Assembly (NCBI GenBank): GCA_016293845.1
Contig: JAEDDH010000004.1
Location: forward strand, 62,001-126,000
DNA length: 64,000 nucleotides
From: Bacteroidales bacterium
GTDB taxonomy: Bacteria; Bacteroidota; Bacteroidia; Bacteroidales; UBA3824
Direction: 5' to 3'
Under the pieces are notes generated by a model that saw only the letters and a program-made list of their open reading frames with translations, searched no databases and had not been told where the DNA came from. Of this stretch, positions 43,499 through 52,924 are shown piece after piece (the stretch's first letter is position 1; every line of letters begins with the position of its first letter). A program made the position numbers and the translations under genes.

Positions 43499-44161
43499 AT
43501 GAAAATCAAATTGTTATTCACCGCTGTGCTTACAGCGGTATCAGTTTCGCTTTTTGCGCAAGACGGATCTGAATTTCGCACATTATTCAACAAAGGCGAC
43601 GCTCGATGGGGAGGCGAATTTACATTTTTTGGCACAGGAGCCTCGTTCAACGACCGTTTTTATGGAGGCGGCGGATTTGAGTTTGGTGCCATCCGCAACC
43701 ACTCTATGGAGTTTGGCCTTTTTCTCGAAGGATTTGGTTCTGAAACACATACCGACTATAAAATCACACCCGGCGAAAAATACTTTATCGGTGGTGGATA
43801 CGGCGGCGTGTTTATCAAACCGATTATAATGCCCACATCTCCAGTGCATTTTTCAATTCCTGTCCGCATTGGCGGTGGCGGAGTCGGCTACTATTCAGCT
43901 GAATATTTTTGGGACGACGACTGCTATCACTACCACAACTACTACAACGATGAAGAAGACGAATGTGCTGTATTTGTGTTTGAACCCGGCATCAACGTTG
44001 ATTTCAATATGTTAAAGCATTTTCAAATTACCCTCGGAGTATCGTACCGCATGTTTGGTTCGCTCAGTCTCGACTACCGAGGCAACAAAGGCAAAATCTT
44101 AGGCAGACAAGACCTCAACGGAATGATTTACTCGCTCGGTTTCCGCTTTGGCTGGTTTTAA
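43499..44161 (+). CDS. Small outer-membrane beta-barrel protein
   Basis: The product has 220 residues with a clear signal peptide ending SVSLFAQ. The mature part is a series of amphipathic, Gly/Tyr/Phe-rich strands (FYGGGGFEFGAI, YFIGGGYGGVFIKP, FQITLGVSYRMFG), ending in SLGFRFGWF with a terminal aromatic residue, the usual Bam signal. A His/Tyr/Asp-rich loop near residues 135-160 (DDDCYHYHNYYNDEEDE) may face outside or bind metal. The function is unknown. It is a single-gene unit with a terminator. Confidence 0.85.
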   Translation: MKIKLLFTAVLTAVSVSLFAQDGSEFRTLFNKGDARWGGEFTFFGTGASFNDRFYGGGGFEFGAIRNHSMEFGLFLEGFGSETHTDYKITPGEKYFIGGGYGGVFIKPIIMPTSPVHFSIPVRIGGGGVGYYSAEYFWDDDCYHYHNYYNDEEDECAVFVFEPGINVDFNMLKHFQITLGVSYRMFGSLSLDYRGNKGKILGRQDLNGMIYSLGFRFGWF

Positions 44162-44187
44162 AAATAAGAAACAACTATAATATATAT

Positions 44188-44217
44188 AAGGTGTCTAAAA
44201 ATCCGACACCTTTTTTT
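44188..44217 (+). terminator. Terminator after the barrel gene
   Basis: AAGGTGTC (44188-44195) pairs with GACACCTT (44205-44212) around a 9-nt loop, followed by a run of T. Confidence 0.85.
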
Positions 44218-44279
44218 GTTTTTAATTTCGGTGTAACGCGCAAAATGCTTACTTTTACGCACAAATAATTATTACTAAA

Positions 44280-46217
44280 ATGCGACATATCTTCACCATA
44301 ATACTTCTGCTGCTAACCACAGCATTATCAGCACAAAACCGCAACACCATACTTGCCGGCATCGAAGCCTATTCGGTGGCATCACTATCAAACGGCATGA
44401 AGATTCAGGTGGTAAAAACGTCAGAATACCAATACTTTACCTACCGATTAACAGCCGATGTAAGTGCTGTGGGCGAAGGCAGTTTAAATGGCATCAAACA
44501 CGTGGTGGCAGACCTTACCGGATGCGAATTTTTGCCTGAAGACCTGATTGTAAAAAAAATGGTGAGCCACGACAATGCTCTCGACTCGGTTTTTGAATTT
44601 ATGTCAGAAGTGATATATGGGTCGAAATACACTAATTATCAAGAATATAAACAAAACAAAATTAATATATTAGAAAGCAATCCCAACCTCAAATATCAAA
44701 ATATAGCAGCCGAAGCAGCGGGAGAACATATTTTAACTGCCGAAAGTCTCCGCTCTATCAGCGACAAAGATGTGGAAACATTTATAAAACAATGCTTTAC
44801 ACCTGAAAAATGCATCCTTACTGTGGTAGCCGATGTAGACCTTGCCACCGTGCAAGAATCGGCAAAGAAATATTTTAACAAAGCTACAAAAACTCCTCCC
44901 AAAAATCAACCCAATACCAAGCGCCTCGAAAGTGGCGACTATATTTATGCGTTAGACGAATTAAAACCCGAAACCACAGTAGCTTACCGCTGCAATTTTC
45001 CGTTTGCAAAAACCTCGAAAAACTATGCGCTTGGCAATGTGGCTTACAAAATAATGTTCACCGACAGTCTCGACTATGGATATCGTCGTTCATCGTTAAA
45101 ATCAGAGAGTTTCAGCATTGACACAAGATTGCCGATTCAAGGATTTGATTCGTTTCAAGCAGAACTTTATGCACCGTTAAATCCCAATTTTGATTTTGGC
45201 GCTGCAGGTGCAAAGGCAAAGGCAAAGGTGATAGAAGAATACGAAAAAATGTTGCTTCGTCCCGAATATGCAGCCGAAATTGCCTCGCACATACTTATTT
45301 ACAAATTGCCCAAAAACTATTTTACGCAATACAAACAAGCCGTAAACAATATTGCCACCAACGAATTTTCGGATTTTTTTAACGCTATTGCCAAAAACGG
45401 ACGTGGCGTAATGGTGGTGGCTGGTACGCGCAAAAATATACACTGCCAACTATTTAACGCTGCACGAAACCGTGAGGTAGTTTTTATGACCAACAAGCTT
45501 GAAAAAGAGCGCGTTATACCCAAAGGTTTTGGCGAAGCCACCATTTTGGAGCATTATTTAACAGCCACAGGACTTATCGATCCGCCCAAAAACCTCATAG
45601 AAGATTTTGAATCTATCTACACATTCCCCACAGCAGGCACTTACAAATGTATTGGCAAAATTTACCGAAAACATCCTTTGATGTACAAAATGGAAAATTA
45701 TGTAGAACACGCTCCCGACACTCTTATTGTCCATTACATCGAAATGTTCAACGGCACTATTGGCAGCGACAGCACAAAACTATTTGGATTGAAACAAGCC
45801 AATGAACTACGCAACAAAGAGTTACGCCAAAAAGCTTCGTTCCCGGCAGAGATGTATTACACCGAACTTAATGCCGGTGTGCGTTTTGCCTGTGATTACG
45901 ATTTAGACAGCGCAGGCATCTACCGTCTTGAAATCACCGACCCTCAGGGACACTACTATCGCGATTATTTTTCTATAAAAGACGGATTAAAAACCAAATC
46001 AGAAGTATTGGCTTCTAACGGTTCAGTAATTACCGATATATCTTACACTTACGAAAAAAATGGCGTTTATAATCTACCAAAGGTTATCACCGAAACATCC
46101 AACGACGTTACCATCGAAACCACTATTTTGAAATACAACATCGAAGTGGCATTAAAAATCGACAATTTTCAACCTTTTGTAGAAGAAAAACAAACCGATA
46201 AAAAGAAAAAGCGGTAA
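44280..46217 (+). CDS. M16-peptidase-like protein without the zinc motif
   Basis: The product has 645 residues with a signal peptide ending LSAQ. Residues about 25-235 and 240-400 resemble the two halves of an M16 (insulinase/processing peptidase) module: SLSNGMKIQVVKTSEYQ, the FTPEKCILTVVADVD end of the first lobe, and YALGNVAYKIMF in the second. The zinc motif HxxEH is replaced by HVVAD in GIKHVVADLTG, so it should be inactive as a protease. The C-terminal 200 residues are a different, beta-rich domain. It is likely periplasmic, perhaps a binding or scaffolding protein. It converges tail to tail with the esterase gene. Confidence 0.75.
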   Translation: MRHIFTIILLLLTTALSAQNRNTILAGIEAYSVASLSNGMKIQVVKTSEYQYFTYRLTADVSAVGEGSLNGIKHVVADLTGCEFLPEDLIVKKMVSHDNALDSVFEFMSEVIYGSKYTNYQEYKQNKINILESNPNLKYQNIAAEAAGEHILTAESLRSISDKDVETFIKQCFTPEKCILTVVADVDLATVQESAKKYFNKATKTPPKNQPNTKRLESGDYIYALDELKPETTVAYRCNFPFAKTSKNYALGNVAYKIMFTDSLDYGYRRSSLKSESFSIDTRLPIQGFDSFQAELYAPLNPNFDFGAAGAKAKAKVIEEYEKMLLRPEYAAEIASHILIYKLPKNYFTQYKQAVNNIATNEFSDFFNAIAKNGRGVMVVAGTRKNIHCQLFNAARNREVVFMTNKLEKERVIPKGFGEATILEHYLTATGLIDPPKNLIEDFESIYTFPTAGTYKCIGKIYRKHPLMYKMENYVEHAPDTLIVHYIEMFNGTIGSDSTKLFGLKQANELRNKELRQKASFPAEMYYTELNAGVRFACDYDLDSAGIYRLEITDPQGHYYRDYFSIKDGLKTKSEVLASNGSVITDISYTYEKNGVYNLPKVITETSNDVTIETTILKYNIEVALKIDNFQPFVEEKQTDKKKKR

Positions 46218-46218
46218 A

Positions 46219-47892
46219 TTACTTTTGCAGTTCGTTTACCAAATATTTTATCATCTCTTCGCTATAAGTGGCGTTGAGGCTACTGCGATTGAGGTGAATT
46301 ACATACTCTTTTGGAGCGTTGATTAGCGAAAAGGCAGCAAATCCTGCATGCGGGGGACAGTCGTCGTCAAACAATGTGCTTACAAAAAATGTGCGGCAAC
46401 CGATTTTGCCTGCCATTTGTAGCACATCGGTAAAATGCTGTACTTTAATCACTTCGTCGAATGTGTGAGTATTATTGTAGTATTCTAGAAAACTGTCGAT
46501 TTTGATGCGGTAAATCGGACGAGTTTTCAAAAAATGCTCAATATCGCACAAAAACGGGTTGAAATATGCAATAGCCGCTATCCTACCCTTGCACAATGCT
46601 GCTGTGGCAAGGGCAAGACTTCCACCTTGTCCGCTGCCAGAAACTGCAATGCGCTTATTGTCAAAATGATAGTCTTGAGTTATAAAATCTACCGCACGCA
46701 AACAATCCATATAAATGCCACGGTAGGCGTTTTTTTGCATATCAAAACATTCGTAGCCCCAAATATCAAGACCGCCATTTTTGCGAGGGTCAAACTCACC
46801 GCAACTTATGCCATGCCCTCTAACGCAGAGAAACATTTCGGCTATATCAGGATAGCGGTGAGCATATTTCATCACATTGCTAAAATCTTCATTTACATTT
46901 GGCAAGTGAAGTATTACAGGATTTTCTTTGCGGTTTCGCGGTAGAAAAAGATACGCCCTAATTGTAACCTCACCAATCGACTGAAATTCAACCACAAAAC
47001 CATCTTTTTCTCCACTGCTCAGGCTATCAATTTTGTGCATCGAATAATATGGATCGATAAGGTCGAGCTCTTCAATAGCCTTTTGCCAATAATCATCGTA
47101 ACCCTCTACAGGTTGGCTGGTGCAGGTTATATGCTCGGGATTGTAGGCAATCCACTGAGTAGCACCAGCCTCGTCGCCACCGGTAAGATATGCGCAGCAT
47201 TGGTAAAATCCAGGCGCAAGTCCGTCTAATTTTACAGGGACAACGCCCTCAGCTGGCTTTTTGATTTTTTGTTGATGAAAATAAACCTTTTGGTTAAACT
47301 CGTTAAACACAGCAATTTCGAGATTTTGTTTTACTGGGGAGTTGCATTTTACAGTAAACTCAGGCACGGCATCCACAAAAAGATGATTTTTGGGAGCTAT
47401 CTCAATTTCGGTTTCAGATGTAGATACATTGCCCTCTAACTGACATATATTGCTACCCTCGCCTGCTGTGCGTGTAAACTGACGTGCATAAATCAAAGTA
47501 TGGTTTTCGCCCGCCACAAACACCGACAAAGGCACATTGATAAGTTTGCGACCAGCCTGACCTGCAATGTTTTCTACCACCTTGCTGTGGTTGATTACAA
47601 GCGAATCTATCTGACACTGCATATTGAGTGTAAGCGTAAGGTCTTTACCTGCAAGGGTTTTCAACTGTTTTTTGTTGACATTGAAATTGGCAGCAAACAC
47701 CGCGCCGCCGCTAAGATTGCACAGTCCTTGACTTTGCCACGAGCGGTTAAAGTCGATACTGTCAGCCTCTATCGGTTTTTCAGAAGAGATAATCTTCCAC
47801 CTTATCGGAAAAAAGTTTTGCGCCGTTGCCGCCGCTGATATTAATGTGATTACTAAGAGATTAAGTGTTTTTTTTAAAAAGATGTGTTTCAT
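46219..47892 (-). CDS. Secreted CE7-type (acetyl xylan esterase) hydrolase
   Basis: The product has 557 residues with a signal peptide ending AAATAQ. Residues about 30-230 are a beta-rich domain of unknown type. Residues about 235-555 are an alpha/beta hydrolase of the AXE1 family: YDDYWQKAIEELD, VRGHGIS, the nucleophile Ser in AVSGSGQGGSLAL, the Asp in LFDDDCPPHAGFAAFS. CE7 enzymes remove acetyl groups from xylan fragments and cephalosporin C. No other carbohydrate-degrading genes are adjacent; instead it follows a kinase gene after 12 bp. Confidence 0.9.
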   Translation of the reverse strand: MKHIFLKKTLNLLVITLISAAATAQNFFPIRWKIISSEKPIEADSIDFNRSWQSQGLCNLSGGAVFAANFNVNKKQLKTLAGKDLTLTLNMQCQIDSLVINHSKVVENIAGQAGRKLINVPLSVFVAGENHTLIYARQFTRTAGEGSNICQLEGNVSTSETEIEIAPKNHLFVDAVPEFTVKCNSPVKQNLEIAVFNEFNQKVYFHQQKIKKPAEGVVPVKLDGLAPGFYQCCAYLTGGDEAGATQWIAYNPEHITCTSQPVEGYDDYWQKAIEELDLIDPYYSMHKIDSLSSGEKDGFVVEFQSIGEVTIRAYLFLPRNRKENPVILHLPNVNEDFSNVMKYAHRYPDIAEMFLCVRGHGISCGEFDPRKNGGLDIWGYECFDMQKNAYRGIYMDCLRAVDFITQDYHFDNKRIAVSGSGQGGSLALATAALCKGRIAAIAYFNPFLCDIEHFLKTRPIYRIKIDSFLEYYNNTHTFDEVIKVQHFTDVLQMAGKIGCRTFFVSTLFDDDCPPHAGFAAFSLINAPKEYVIHLNRSSLNATYSEEMIKYLVNELQK

Positions 47893-47904
47893 TATTCAAA
47901 TTGG

Positions 47905-49821
47905 TTATCCATTGTGAGGAAACGTGATAATAAACTTGGTTCCCTTTCCTACTTCAGATTCTATCTTGATTTTGCCGTTGTGCCTACTGATAAATTCTTT
48001 GCAAATCAAAAGACCCATTCCAGAGCCTTGTTCGCCCGCTGTGCCTACTGTAGTTCGGTTTCGACTCACCTCAAGCAGTTTGTCAACAGCATCTTGGTTC
48101 ATTCCTATGCCGTTGTCTTCGATTATCACATCGATACCTTCGGGAGTCCATTCAGCAGCCACAGAAATAAGTCCGCCCTCGTTGGTATACTTAACCGAAT
48201 TAACTGTAATATTGCGAATTACAGTTTGCAACATCTGCGCATCAGCCCAAATGGTATCGGATGGAGATGTGCGGTTGATAAGCATAATATATTTTTTCTG
48301 CGCCTGACCTTTTACCTCGCTAAGTGCCTCATCTACGGTGTAATGCAGATTAAGTTCTTCGGGTTCGAAGGCAATAGTGTTTTGTTGCGAACGGCACCAC
48401 AGAAGCAGATTGTTGAGCATATCGTAAGTGGTTTTTGCCGATTGGAGAATCACACCCGAAAGTTCGTTGGCCTTAGGGTCGTTGATTACAGCCTCGCGCT
48501 TGCGAAGTATATCGGTGAGACCAATTATAGCGTTAAACGGGTTTCTAAGGTCGTGAGCTATAATGGATATAAACATATTTTTGGTATCGTTCGCCTTCTG
48601 GAGCTCCTCGCTTTTGCGGTTGAGGGTTTCTTCGTAAGCCTTACGCTCGCTGATGTCGGTGTTGACACCTGCCACACGGAACGCACGTCCGTTTTCGTCG
48701 CGCTTAACAACGCATTTTACCATCAACCACTTAACTGAACCATCCTTGCAACAAACCTTGAGCTCCTCGTTGATCATATCAATTTTGCCTTCGCGCACGC
48801 TGTCGTAAAACATTTGGAATTTTTCCTTGTTTTCTTGGTCGCAGATAATATTCTCAAAATCGTCGGGAGAGGTAAATGCGGTTTCATCGTCTTCGTAGCC
48901 AAGTTGACGGCGATATTGTAGGTTAACAGACAATCGATTGTTTGCCACATCAAAATCCCAAGTGCCGTCGTTGCTGCCTTCGAGAAAAAGTTCAAGCTGT
49001 TTTTTGGCTTTGTCTAACTCGTAGGCTTTGTAGTCGAGGTCTTTTAACTGCTTTTTGATTTGATACGAAAGTTCCACGGTGCGTTTTTCGGCAAGGCGTT
49101 TTTCGGTAAGGTCTTGAGCCAGCATTGCCACATATCCGGGTTCGGGACGATAGAAGTTGAAATTCATGTAACGATTAATCAAATCAAAATTCTTTTCGTA
49201 TCTAAGCGATTCGCCCGTATTATTTACCTTAAATACATCTTGGGCGAACGTCTGATAAAATTTAGGCAGAGTAACGCCCAAATCACTTCCAAACGTTACT
49301 CCACGAGCTTTTGGAAACAATTCAAGAACCTTGCTGTTGGCATTTTCGAGAAAAATTTTATTGTCTTTAACTTTGAACAAAATAAATCCAGAGTTTATAT
49401 TTTCAAACAACATACGATATTTGCTAAGCTCTGCTTTAAGTTTGTTGGCAGTTGTTTGCAGTGAGGCAATGCGTTTTTTGATAACACCCGTAACTCTCAG
49501 TTTTACCAATCCTTCGTTCAAAGGAGTAATCAAAACTTCGGTAGCTCCATTGTCAAAACAGCGATACACAAGATCGGTTTCGTCTAAAGTGCCTGTAATT
49601 ATTACCGACGATTGAGTTTTGGCAAAAGCTATAAGTTGCATCACCCTATCGATATTTTCGGTAAGGGGTAGATAAATAACCACAATAACGTAACTGCCTT
49701 CGGTAATTTTAGAAGCCGATTCGTCTACTCCACAATAAGATACCGAGGTAATGCCTTCCATCATCTTGCCAAGGATGGAGGCCTTTTCGGAGTCGTCTGA
49801 TATTATTAGGGTGTCTGTCAT
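47905..49821 (-). CDS. Soluble histidine kinase with REC-like and PAS domains
   Basis: The product has 638 residues with no membrane segment. Residues about 1-115 resemble a receiver domain (MTDTLIISDD, IYLPLTENIDRV, GATEVLITPLNEGLVKLRV) but the usual phospho-Asp strand is unusual. Two PAS-type domains follow (about 145-245 and 280-400), separated by a coiled coil. The dimerisation segment has FISIIAHDLRNPFNAIIGL with His423; the ATPase has DNGIGM and GSGMGLLICKEF. It lies 15 bp after gmk and 12 bp before the esterase gene. The response regulator is not in the window. Confidence 0.93.
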   Translation of the reverse strand: MTDTLIISDDSEKASILGKMMEGITSVSYCGVDESASKITEGSYVIVVIYLPLTENIDRVMQLIAFAKTQSSVIITGTLDETDLVYRCFDNGATEVLITPLNEGLVKLRVTGVIKKRIASLQTTANKLKAELSKYRMLFENINSGFILFKVKDNKIFLENANSKVLELFPKARGVTFGSDLGVTLPKFYQTFAQDVFKVNNTGESLRYEKNFDLINRYMNFNFYRPEPGYVAMLAQDLTEKRLAEKRTVELSYQIKKQLKDLDYKAYELDKAKKQLELFLEGSNDGTWDFDVANNRLSVNLQYRRQLGYEDDETAFTSPDDFENIICDQENKEKFQMFYDSVREGKIDMINEELKVCCKDGSVKWLMVKCVVKRDENGRAFRVAGVNTDISERKAYEETLNRKSEELQKANDTKNMFISIIAHDLRNPFNAIIGLTDILRKREAVINDPKANELSGVILQSAKTTYDMLNNLLLWCRSQQNTIAFEPEELNLHYTVDEALSEVKGQAQKKYIMLINRTSPSDTIWADAQMLQTVIRNITVNSVKYTNEGGLISVAAEWTPEGIDVIIEDNGIGMNQDAVDKLLEVSRNRTTVGTAGEQGSGMGLLICKEFISRHNGKIKIESEVGKGTKFIITFPHNG

Positions 49822-49836
49822 AGTTGTAGATTGTTT

Positions 49837-50403
49837 TCAATTATTAAAAAAGTGTGTGATTTTTTCTCTAAGTTCCTGTTCGGCACGGTCGAGAATATCG
49901 TTGGTAACCACAGTGTCGAACATCGGGGCACGTTTTATCTCCTGTTCAGCTTTGCTTACACGGCGGTCTATTTCGTCTTGAGGGTCGGTGGCGCGGCTTT
50001 CGAGTCGACGGCGCAATTCGTCTACCGACGGCGGCTGAATAAAAATAGAAAGAGCCTTGCTACCAAAAATTTTCTTCAAGTTTATACCTCCCTCTACGTC
50101 AACATCAAAAATAATGTTGTTGCCTTTGCCAAAAATTCTGTCTATTTCGCTGTTGAGTGTGCCGTAATAGCGTCCAGCGTAAACCTCTTGCCATTCGATA
50201 AACTCGTTTTGGGATATTCTGCGTTTAAAAACTTCTTCGGTAAGGAAGTAATAATTCACCCCGTCGGTTTCGCCCTGACGCGGACTGCGGGTTGTAGCCG
50301 AAATAGAAAACTCAAGTTTAAGACTGTCGTCTTGCATAATTCGGTTTATCAAAGTGGTTTTGCCCGTACCTGAGGGGGCTGATATTATTATTATTTTGCT
50401 CAT
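49837..50403 (-). CDS. gmk: Guanylate kinase
   Basis: The product has 188 residues from the ATG at 50403; the frame is open further upstream but family members begin MSKIIIISAPSGTGKTT (P-loop). Further signatures are SISATTRSPRQGE, GVNYYFLTEEVF and the GMP-binding FIEWQEVYAGRYYGT. It phosphorylates GMP to GDP. It is the first gene of a minus-strand operon with a histidine kinase and a secreted esterase. Confidence 0.97.
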   Translation of the reverse strand: MSKIIIISAPSGTGKTTLINRIMQDDSLKLEFSISATTRSPRQGETDGVNYYFLTEEVFKRRISQNEFIEWQEVYAGRYYGTLNSEIDRIFGKGNNIIFDVDVEGGINLKKIFGSKALSIFIQPPSVDELRRRLESRATDPQDEIDRRVSKAEQEIKRAPMFDTVVTNDILDRAEQELREKITHFFNN

Positions 50404-50533
50404 AATGCCGTTTATTTTTGATGCAAATATGCAAAAGTTGTGCAATATAGAGAATTTTTTTAGGAATTTTATTTTTTTTTCTAATTTAGCAAAAATAATT
50501 AACAGAATAATTTTTATACATATATATTTGATT

Positions 50534-52279
50534 ATGAGTAATATCGAACTCTCCGAACAGGAACAAATACGCCGCCAGTCGCTGCAAAAACTCCGCGACT
50601 TGGGCATAGAGCCTTATCCGGCCGCAAAATATGAGGTAAATATACACACCGACGAGTTTAAAGCAAAATTCGCTGGTCTACAAATTGAGGAGTATGCCGA
50701 GGGCGAAACTCTATGCCTTGCAGGTCGTTTGATGAGCCGCCGTATTATGGGTAGCGCATCGTTTGCCGAATTGCAAGATTCAAAAGGACGTTTGCAACTT
50801 TACCTCAACCGCGACGTTATCTGTCCCGGCGATGATAAAACTATGTACAACGACGTGTTTAAGAAACTCTTAGACATTGGCGACATTGTCGGCGTTAAAG
50901 GTATCGCATTCCGTACCAAAATGGGCGAACTTTCGCTCAAAGTACAGGAACTCACCGTATTATGCAAATCGTTGAAACCCCTTCCAATTGTAAAAGAAAA
51001 AGACGGAAAACTTTTCGACGCATTCACCGACCCAGAGCAGCGCTACCGCAAACGTTACGTGGATCTTATTGTTAATCCGCAAGTTAAAGACGTGTTTATC
51101 AAGCGTACAAAACTTATGAACACTATGCGTCAGTATCTCGACAACCTCGGATGTCTTGAAGTGGAAACTCCCATTCTTCAACCCATCTACGGCGGTGCGT
51201 CGGCGCGTCCGTTTAAAACTCACCACAACGCTCTCGACCAAACGCTTTATCTCCGTATTGCCGACGAGCTTTACCTCAAACGCCTGATTGTAGGCGGTTT
51301 CGACGGTGTTTACGAATTTTCTAAGGACTTCCGCAACGAGGGTATGGACCGTTTCCACAATCCCGAGTTTACACAAATAGAACTTTACGTTGCTTACAAA
51401 GATTATTTCTGGATGATGGACACCGTAGAGGAGATGGTAGAAAAAGTAGCTATCGCTCTCAACGGCGACACCAAAGTAAAAGTTGGCGACAATATCATCG
51501 ACTTCAAACGTCCGTGGAAACGCTTCACAATGTTTGAAGCTATCGAGCATTTCACTGGCGTAGACATTTCGAATATGAACGAGGAGCAACTTGCCGAAAC
51601 AGCCAAGAAATTTGGTGTGGAAGTAGACTCTACAATGGGCAAGGGCAAGCTTGTGGACGAGATTTTTGGTGAAACTTGCGAATCAAAGATTATCCAACCC
51701 ACATTCATCACCGACTATCCTGTTGAAATGTCGCCCCTTACAAAAAAACACCGCTCAAAAGAGGGCTTGGTAGAACGCTTTGAGGCTATCTGCAACGGCA
51801 AGGAACTCTGCAACGCATATTCTGAGCTCAACGACCCTGTAGACCAACGTCAACGCTTTGAAGACCAACTTCTGCTTGCAAAACGTGGCGACGAAGAAGC
51901 TATGGTGCTCGACGAGGACTTCCTCACAGCCATCGACCACGGTATGCCTCCCACAGCTGGAATCGGTATCGGTATCGACCGTCTTACTATGATTATGACC
52001 AACTCAGAATCTATCCAAGACGTGCTTTTCTTCCCGCAGATGAAACCCGAGAAGAAATTCGAGTACGACCCTGTTGAGGCTTACACCGCAATAGGAATCC
52101 CCGAAGAGTGGGTTTCGTTAGTTCAAAAACTTGGTTTCTTAAAAGTGGCAAACCTTGCAGAAGCCAAACCCGGAAAACTTTTCAACGACCTCTGCGGACT
52201 CAACAAAAAAGGCAAACTCAACCTCACCGTTCCCACACAAGACGATGTTAAGGCTTGGGTAGAAAAGGCTGCACAATAA
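50534..52279 (+). CDS. lysS: Lysyl-tRNA synthetase, class II
   Basis: The product has 581 residues from the ATG at 50534. Upstream in-frame codons read through the divergent gmk promoter region and are not coding. The OB-fold anticodon domain (about 55-160) is followed by class II motifs: VETPILQPIYGGASARPF (motif 1/2 region), FRNEGMDRFHNPEFTQIE (motif 2), and GIGIGIDRLTMI (motif 3). The C-terminal extension of about 70 residues (AEAKPGKLFNDLCGLNKK) is normal in the phylum. It charges tRNA-Lys in the cytosol. Confidence 0.97.
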   Translation: MSNIELSEQEQIRRQSLQKLRDLGIEPYPAAKYEVNIHTDEFKAKFAGLQIEEYAEGETLCLAGRLMSRRIMGSASFAELQDSKGRLQLYLNRDVICPGDDKTMYNDVFKKLLDIGDIVGVKGIAFRTKMGELSLKVQELTVLCKSLKPLPIVKEKDGKLFDAFTDPEQRYRKRYVDLIVNPQVKDVFIKRTKLMNTMRQYLDNLGCLEVETPILQPIYGGASARPFKTHHNALDQTLYLRIADELYLKRLIVGGFDGVYEFSKDFRNEGMDRFHNPEFTQIELYVAYKDYFWMMDTVEEMVEKVAIALNGDTKVKVGDNIIDFKRPWKRFTMFEAIEHFTGVDISNMNEEQLAETAKKFGVEVDSTMGKGKLVDEIFGETCESKIIQPTFITDYPVEMSPLTKKHRSKEGLVERFEAICNGKELCNAYSELNDPVDQRQRFEDQLLLAKRGDEEAMVLDEDFLTAIDHGMPPTAGIGIGIDRLTMIMTNSESIQDVLFFPQMKPEKKFEYDPVEAYTAIGIPEEWVSLVQKLGFLKVANLAEAKPGKLFNDLCGLNKKGKLNLTVPTQDDVKAWVEKAAQ

Positions 52280-52310
52280 GCAGAATAGACTTGAGATACT
52301 CACAATAAAA

Positions 52311-52354
52311 AACTGCGCTATGATTTTTACAACCATAGCGCAGTTACATTTTTT
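52311..52354. terminator. Bidirectional terminator after lysS
   Basis: AACTGCGCTATG (52311-52322) pairs perfectly with CATAGCGCAGTT (52334-52345) around an 11-nt loop, with T runs in both directions. It serves lysS (+) and the convergent small gene at 52365 (-). Confidence 0.9.
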
Positions 52355-52364
52355 AAATATCCCT

Positions 52365-52580
52365 CTATTTATTATAATTACCTAATTTATTAAACTTTAC
52401 CCACCAATTAAAAAAAGTGTCGTAAGTAATAAGGGTTTCGCCAAACTCTTTTTCAAACGCCTCTTTTTCGGCTTCGGTGATATTTACGCGTTTGATTTTG
52501 TAACTCCAATCGTCGCGCACGGCAAGCGCATAGCCGCCAAGCATAGGACTTTCTTCAAATATTTTAACGCGCTCTTTCAT
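52365..52580 (-). CDS. Small hypothetical protein, 71 residues
   Basis: A 71-residue soluble protein of unknown family. It is charged and aromatic (SPMLGGYALAVRDDWSYKIK, TYDTFFNWWVKFNKLG), the sort of composition seen in conserved small proteins. It is bounded by the bidirectional terminator and may share a transcript with the 50-residue membrane protein upstream, 75 bp away. No motif decides its role. Confidence 0.6.
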   Translation of the reverse strand: MKERVKIFEESPMLGGYALAVRDDWSYKIKRVNITEAEKEAFEKEFGETLITYDTFFNWWVKFNKLGNYNK

Positions 52581-52655
52581 TTTTGTTTAAATATATTATT
52601 GTTCGTTTTTTCTATTTGCAACAAATGTGCCACGCACGATTGTTTATTAACAATT

Positions 52656-52808
52656 TTACTTGACAAAATGTATTATTATCGCTATCACAAGCAAAGCTAA
52701 TGCAATGTAAGATAGATTTTTGCCCAAGCCATAATTTTTTTGCCTAACAGCGAACGACAACGTCCACACTACCACCGAAGCAAGGGCTATGATAAATACG
52801 ATGCTCAT
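52656..52808 (-). CDS. Small membrane protein, 50 residues
   Basis: A complete 50-residue frame, ATG at 52808 to TAA at 52656. It has two hydrophobic segments, MSIVFIIALASVVVWTLSF and YIALALLVIAIIIHF, with a short basic loop (RQKNYGLGKN) between them, predicting a hairpin in the inner membrane. A perfect consensus promoter (52830-52861) ends 22 nt upstream, which strongly supports the gene. The function is unknown. Confidence 0.7.
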   Translation of the reverse strand: MSIVFIIALASVVVWTLSFAVRQKNYGLGKNLSYIALALLVIAIIIHFVK

Positions 52809-52829
52809 TATAATATTTGTTTATACGCT

Positions 52830-52861
52830 GCAAATGTAATGTATATTTTATAAAACTCAAA
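52830..52861 (-). promoter_or_regulatory. Consensus promoter of the small membrane protein
   Basis: On the minus strand TTTG (52861-52858), 19 nt, TACATTTGC (52838-52830). The start would lie near 52823, giving a leader of about 14 nt. Confidence 0.8.
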
Positions 52862-52890
52862 AAAAACGGACATTTTTTTAAAATGTCCGC
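52856..52890 (-). terminator. Terminator of the TonB-dependent receptor gene
   Basis: On the minus strand CGGACATTTT pairs with AAAATGTCCG (52889-52867), followed by a run of T (52866-52858). The T run overlaps the -33 box of the next promoter. Confidence 0.8.
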
Positions 52891-52924
52891 CCTGATTAGA
52901 GTATATATAAACTGTTGACTTTGA

